A DNA stretch of 64,000 nucleotides, taken from assembly GCA_963920705.1 (NCBI GenBank), contig OY987234.1, positions 5,901,851-5,965,850 of the forward strand, in the 5' to 3' direction. A program made the position numbers and the translations under genes. The notes beneath the pieces were generated by a model. That model saw nothing but the letters and a program-made list of their open reading frames with translations. It did not search any database and was not told where the DNA came from. Shown here one piece after another: positions 58,981 to 64,000 of this stretch. The stretch comes from Odiellus spinosus. Taxonomy: Eukaryota > Arthropoda > Arachnida > Opiliones > Phalangiidae. Position 1 is the stretch's first letter, and each line of letters starts with the position of its first letter.

Positions 58981-59600
58981 ACCACCGTCAATAAATAAAA
59001 ATCAGTCAACCGTTAATTAAATTATATCCTCCTCCATCATTCCCTGCAAAATCACTGTTGGAATGTTGGAATATTTAATTTAAAGACGGCGGAATTTATA
59101 ATTAAACAATAAACGTTTATTACCTTAAGTTTAAATAAATAAACATATTATTAATAACATCTCAGCTATATCTAACTACTGAGCAGCTAGCCTAACTCGG
59201 AGTGAGTATAGAGCACTGAACTGGCAAAAACAATAACTGCCCTATTATGTACAAGTTATGACGTCAGTCTAGATAGAGGTTATGACGTCGGTGTATTTAA
59301 CACCCAACGCCCTCTAGTGTTAACCTAACAGTCACTTTCTCGCGATTTAAGTCAACAAAATTCCAAATGAACTTGAGCCCCATACTGTATTAACCCTATT
59401 ATAAATTACAAATTTAAACTCGACCAAGTGTACCTTCAAAAAATTAAATAAACAAATTAATAATGAATTAATCCAAGTGTAGACAACCCGAATGTTTCGC
59501 TATCACGAGAAAGTATCAACGACTCTTGACCGAATCCCACGCGTTTAGATATTCTTCTCTAGATCCGCATCCACGGATTCGATTAATTCCACGTTATATA
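58981..59600. other. Intergenic, no gene seen
   Basis: Two TGACGTC motifs (near 59260 and 59284), CRE-like, with no gene around them. Confidence 0.45.
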
Positions 59601-59772
59601 AGTTACGTTCACACTAGAGACTTTGAAACCGATTTCAAAACATTTTCGACTTTTCAAGCTGATATTCGCATGTTTTGTTAAAAGATTTCTAGAGTTGACC
59701 TTAAAACTTTTCACGTTGACCTTTCCAAAACGGTTATAAACGATTTACAAACTCTGTAGTGTGAACGCCACT
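59601..59772. repeat. Family G miniature element, copy 3
   Basis: Ends ACGTTCACACTAGAGACTTT and, inverted, AGTGTGAACGCCACT. The interior shares TTGACCTTTCCAAAACGGTT with the other copies. Confidence 0.65.
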
Positions 59773-60572
59773 TTAGATCTCGAATTCAGAGTATAAGAAT
59801 TGCTTTTCCGCCTCGCTCGCGAAAGGCCGGGAGACTGAGGGGCTAAAGCTACGATTGGCGATTCGGTCCGTGCATGGACATTGCCTATATAACTTCATCG
59901 GTCGCGCTACGTTTCACACGCGCGTATAGATCTGATGGCCGAATAACTTGGAGGGGTGGATAGAGGGGGTAACCGATAGGGTATATACGGCTAAAGCCAA
60001 TGCAATCCAATTGCGAAAATATCCAGCTAACTCCTTCCCGCAGTCACGCCTTTCGATAGCTCGGTTCCATCCCAAGGAAACCCAACAAATTCTAGGCTCT
60101 ATCGCGAGTCACTTTGAAATGTCCGCGTATAAACAAACGTGGATGGATGTAGTTCCCACTCTAAGAATCTCTAGAGGAAACAATTCTCCGAGAGATGTAT
60201 ATATATTGTAAGTCCGCTTTTCAAGGTACCGAAGACTACGAGTGATGATTAGTTCATCGTAAACGCGCGAATGAAACGATCTTAAAGGTTCTGTGTTAAG
60301 ATACGGGACAACACCACGGGGGATTAATGGGATTTATACGAACGAACGAGACTTAGCCAACCTTCGACTCTATTCGTTGCTTTTCCTTGGATGGATTTTA
60401 TAAACCCTTTTTTTTATTTTTTGCAAACCGATAACAATTGGTGTTTCCGCGATTACCTAACGATACTCCACCCATCGTAATACGCTCTTTTAAAAGGCCG
60501 AATGAAGTAAAATAATTTTCAAATGGATATAATTTTACTCGAAACGAGTACTTTTACGGGAACCTGAAGTAT
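59773..60572. other. Intergenic, no gene seen
   Basis: An 87-codon plus-strand frame (59948-60211) has no motif. Nothing else recognised. Confidence 0.45.
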
Positions 60573-61386
60573 TTAAAGGGAACTCGGAGATAAAAATGGA
60601 ACAGCTTTTATTTATTTTCGGCATCACCGGATGCTTCAAAACGCATTCGAGAATTTTCAATAAATTTTTAAACACGTTTCTGGCGTTTAAATTAATTTCT
60701 GAAGTTTGGTAAAATTGGAATAAAAGTAAATCTATAGACAAAGTTTTAACGTTTGTTTTCGGTTAAACTTTTGCGATTTAACTATATTATCCCAATTTAC
60801 TAGTTTCCGTTTTAACCTTCGAAAACATTAATCCAATAGCGCCACGGTCGAGAAACGATTATGAGGTCAATATGTCTAAGCCTACTTATATTATTTCATT
60901 CTCACTTTAAAGACGTATAAATGTATAGAATGCGGAGACTTTAGTCGGAATCAACGCGAATTTTCACTGGGTATAAGCTTTAGTTCCCCTTTTATCTCTT
61001 AAAAACGTCGAAATCAAATTGATAACGGATTAACGGTACCCTATGAAAAGTCAGCTTGACTTTTAGGCTCCGGGCTTATCGTTTCCTAAACTACTCCTCA
61101 GGGATCACGCGCCATCACTATATCGGAGCTAGCTAAAGGAAGTCATCTACGCCTATACTAAAGCCCCGTTCAAACGATCATACGACTTATATATGTTGGA
61201 TCGCTTGAGGCACCAAAAATTACAAAACCTTCGCTTACCAAAATGGGAGATAAAAAATAAATAAAATTAGTCATCTAGTGAAGCTTGAACTCCGAACTGA
61301 ACTGATCCGTGTCTATTTAGTTTAAAGATGGAGGACGTTCGGCTCGAAACTATTAAAAGTTGCGTGATATTTACTATACCATCGAT

Positions 61387-61596
61387 TTAAAGGAAATAAG
61401 CTTTGGTTTTAAAATCGTGTAATTTTAAAAATAAAAAATCTCGAATGATCATGTGGTACAAATATAGAACGCCTATGATTGGGTAATAAAAACGCCCTAT
61501 TAGAATAAAAGAAAAAAATAGAAATAGAACTTTCGAAAATGCTCGAAATTCGCCCAGTGAAAACCCGGATTTATTCGTCAATTTATGCTGACTCAT
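61387..61596. other. Unclassified insertion interior, no gene seen
   Basis: Part of the DNA separating the family D arms. A 69-codon minus frame with no motif; I see nothing functional here. Confidence 0.3.
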
Positions 61597-62337
61597 CTAT
61601 ATATTTGAGTTAAAATGTTGCATCGTTTGAACAAGGCTTAACCGGTTATTTTTTTCTCTAAACCTAGGCGTGCTAGTTCTAAGCCTTTTCTTTTATTCAC
61701 GGTCGGCCATCTGCGGGCCATCTTTTCCAGGCATTCGTTTCACCCTCCCTAAGTTCAATCCCCGTTCGAAATGAACGTGACCAATTAAATGAAAACGCGC
61801 CCGATTCAGCGTCGTTAATTAATTTAATTAACGTATCGTATTCTTAGTTTAGCGTCACGTTGGCCGATTTCGAGAGTTTTACTTACGTTCTCGTATACGA
61901 CTCGAGTTTCAAAGTGCTTTTCGGATATTTTCGAAATTGAAATTATCCTCTAATTAAAACCGATCACTAGAAAACTACTCGAGCGTGTATAAAGGCGAGT
62001 TGACCTCGACTACAGACGAATTTGTTTTTCGATTTTTAACGGCTGTTGACATCGCGCAATCTGTTTGTAATTAGGATTTTTTGACAATTTATGAAGTACG
62101 TTTGAATTACTTTAAATTAATTTCGCAAAGTTTCCGTATTTTTTTTTTCATTAAAATCAGCTTCGTAATAGAGAGAGATAAGGAGAATTTAAATGCGTAT
62201 AACGCGTTAACAGCGCTAGTAATGTCTTAACATTAAGAGAATAGGCCTGCGTTTGGTGCCCATGACCTTTGGTTTAAAACGCCGGCCTATTGAAGGGGTG
62301 TCCTCCCAATCGACCGACAATTCCATTCGACAGACTC

Positions 62338-62451
62338 GAATACCGCCAAACAGATAAAAGAAACTAGCCCGAAGGTGCTTTTCCCAATGGACCGAAAACC
62401 GCCAAACGGATAAAAGAAACTAGCCCGAAGGCGCTTTTCCCAATGGACCGA
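62338..62451. repeat. 57-bp tandem duplication
   Basis: Two units with ACCGCCAAAC-GATAAAAGAAACTAGCCCGAAGG and CTTTTCCCAATGGACCG, differing at a few bases. Confidence 0.85.
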
Positions 62452-62581
62452 AAACGGCTGAAACGAAAAAGGGAACTGGCAGATTGGCGGCTTGCCGTTT
62501 TTTCCCCATAAATATTATGTTGTGAATAAAGCCTTACGGTTTTCTCTAGCATTGCTGTCTTATTCCCCATGTATTGTTGGA

Positions 62582-62601
62582 TTAGGTTAGGTTAGGTTAG
62601 G
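62582..62601 (+). repeat. Interstitial telomere-type (TTAGG)4
   Basis: Four perfect TTAGG units, the telomere repeat of most arthropods, inside the 615-bp element. Confidence 0.85.
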
Positions 62602-62723
62602 TCTTATTAATATGAGGGAGCTTTCGGCAATAATTTGGTCTACTCGGGCTATCGACAAATAGGAATACATTTTTTGAACGGTAGCAGTAAATTTGTGTAA
62701 CAAGCATTAAGTGCGGGTTTTTG

Positions 62724-62822
62724 TCGGTCCATTGGGACGGTCGGTCGATTGGGACTGTCGGTCCAATGGACCTACAGCAGTTTCCAGTCCCAATCGACCG
62801 ACCGTCCCAATGGACCGACAGA
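62724..62822. repeat. Long hairpin, about 37-bp arms
   Basis: Arms with GTCCATTGGGACGGTCGG and the inverted CCGACCGTCCCAATGGAC around a loop of about 25 bp; the left arm recurs as a direct copy at about 62855-62908. Confidence 0.85.
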
Positions 62823-63093
62823 AAATTTATGTAACCAGCGTTAAGTGCGGGTTTTTGTCGGTCCATTGGGACGGTCGGTCGATTGGGAATGTCGGTCCAA
62901 TGGACCTACAGCTATTGAAGGTTGAAAGAATATGATTGGCCCGATTTTATGTTTACTTACATTTAAACTTAACCTAACTTTGAAATTAATTTAAATACCA
63001 AAAACGTGTACTAATAATTGTTTGAAAATCCTCGAATACGTTTTTGGCATGAGTTGAAAGCTGTTCCATTTTTAGATACAAGTTCCCCTTTAA

Positions 63094-63639
63094 TATATAG
63101 AGCTATGCGAGTAGCACGAAGCATTCTACGCGTTTTAATCCGATTGTAAACTTTGATCTGGTGTTTTTGTTTCTTTATCTCGTTGCGAACTCGCCATATT
63201 ACCATTTAAATTAGTTTGAAATATTTGGTAACGAAATTTTGTGCGAAATTGAATTATTTAAATTTTTCGAATTTTCCTTTTCGTCTAAGAATGTGAGAAT
63301 AGTTTGGGTTTAAATGCCTATTCCTATATAGAATAGCGGCTGTCGAATTCTAGACCTTATTCTCGGATGTCTCGCCCACCGTCTCTAAAGTATAGTTGGC
63401 GTGGACTCCTACTTGTCGTCTAAAATATTAAATTAGCCGTTATATTTCTTCGCCTAATTTAGCTATTTACGGAAGTGGGTAGATTAGGAGGAGGGATAGA
63501 GGCTTTTGTTTCAGGGCAAATTAAATTCGGTCATTTGAAGTCACCGGAACTATTATCTTTTCATCAGCAGCGCCCTCTAGTGTTTCGCCTTCCAGCTGAC
63601 GAGTGAAAAAGCGAAACACAATTTTCGTTCTTTCCTCCT
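63094..63639. other. Intergenic, no gene seen
   Basis: Nothing recognised. Confidence 0.5.
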
Positions 63640-64000
63640 TTAAAGGGAGAATGCACCCTGACAACGAGTGTTTTATTTTTAATCTATTCCTTATCGATTA
63701 AATGGGCCTTATCGATTAAATAAGCCTAATCCAGCAGTAAAAGATTAAACTATGAATCAATTTCAAACATACCCGGAAAATAGGCTTATCTGGATTCATG
63801 GAGATCCTGAAATTCTTCGCATTTATTTCTCAAGGAGAACTCGCTTTAACGATGGGTCTTTGCTCCTTGGTTGCTGACCCATTAATTTGAAGAAATTCAG
63901 CTGATCTCCATGAATCCAGCTAAGCCTATTTCCCGGGTAAGTTGTAAACACATATCTAGTTTTAAAATTAAATATTTTTAATGGTGGATAATGAATCGAT
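63640..64000. repeat. Family C foldback element, cut by window end
   Basis: Starts TTAAAGGGAGAATGCACCC; arms carry AAATAGGCTTATCTGGATTC and the inverted GAATCCAGCTAAGCCTATTT with ATGGAGATCCTGAA-type inner arms. The right terminus lies beyond the window. Confidence 0.75.

Larger units (their letters stand above)
62297..62911. mobile_element. 615-bp element with 10-bp target duplication
   Basis: Flanked by the direct repeat CTATTGAAGG (62287-62296, 62912-62921). The ends share inverted GACCGACA-TTCC within a loosely matching 25-bp stretch. Inside are two tandem 57-bp units (62338-62451), the TTAGG tract, and hairpins built on GACGGTCGGTCGATTGGGA. A 9-11-bp target suggests a Mutator-type non-autonomous element; no transposase. 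Confidence 0.7.
60573..63093. repeat. Family D foldback element broken by two insertions
   Basis: Left arm 60573-60750 (starts TTAAAGGGAAC), centre about 62205-62296 (AACAGCGCT, GGCCTGCGTTTGG with inverted AAACGCCGGCC), right arm 62912-63093 (ends AGTTCCCCTTTAA). The order matches the uninterrupted copy at 10448-10929. Between arms lie about 1.45 kb of unclassified DNA with no gene (60751-62204) and a 615-bp element (62297-62911). Confidence 0.6.

Overview
This is an AT-rich eukaryotic, probably arthropod, window with almost no host coding sequence. The arthropod call rests on a four-copy TTAGG tract (62582-62601), a shorter one near 6455, a P-type DNA transposon, and the mix of foldback and miniature elements; it is an inference, and I cannot place the animal more precisely. 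I found no tRNA, rRNA, CRISPR or operon-like structure. The window reads as a nest of mobile DNA with two long minisatellites.

Layout. 1-13 kb: intergenic DNA with copies of dispersed families A, B, C and D, and two homogeneous 30-bp minisatellites (4501-4936, 14 units; 8311-9952, 54 units, each holding a heat-shock-element-like TTCTAGAA). 13-20 kb: two family-E miniature elements with 7-bp target duplications, a decayed membrane-type reading frame (15831-16412), a zero-spacer hairpin, and an 1882-bp P-superfamily transposon with 8-bp target duplication and a broken THAP-transposase gene. 20-43 kb: more miniature elements (families B, C, F, G, H and a hAT-type one), some inserted into each other, and a weak candidate 5' gene end (38610-39142). 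43-57 kb: two Ty3/gypsy LTR retrotransposons in opposite orientation. 57-64 kb: a degenerate tandem repeat, a family-D foldback element carrying a 615-bp insertion with a 10-bp target duplication, and a family-C element cut by the window edge.

How the coding parts fit. Element 1 (43023-51232, plus) looks complete: identical 1275-bp LTRs, ACAG target duplication, tRNA-Pro-like primer site, gag, a GGGAAAC -1 frameshift site, a full protease-RT-RNase H-integrase pol, and a polypurine tract. Element 2 (51687-57111, minus) has the same primer-site type and the same frameshift heptamer, but a deletion has removed RNase H, integrase, the polypurine tract and about half of its 3' LTR; the full 5' LTR end is recovered from a GTAT target duplication at 57112. 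It would depend on a relative for integration. Apart from these two elements, no intact protein gene is supported.

Family labels A-H are mine. Boundaries were read by eye; no alignment or database search was run.
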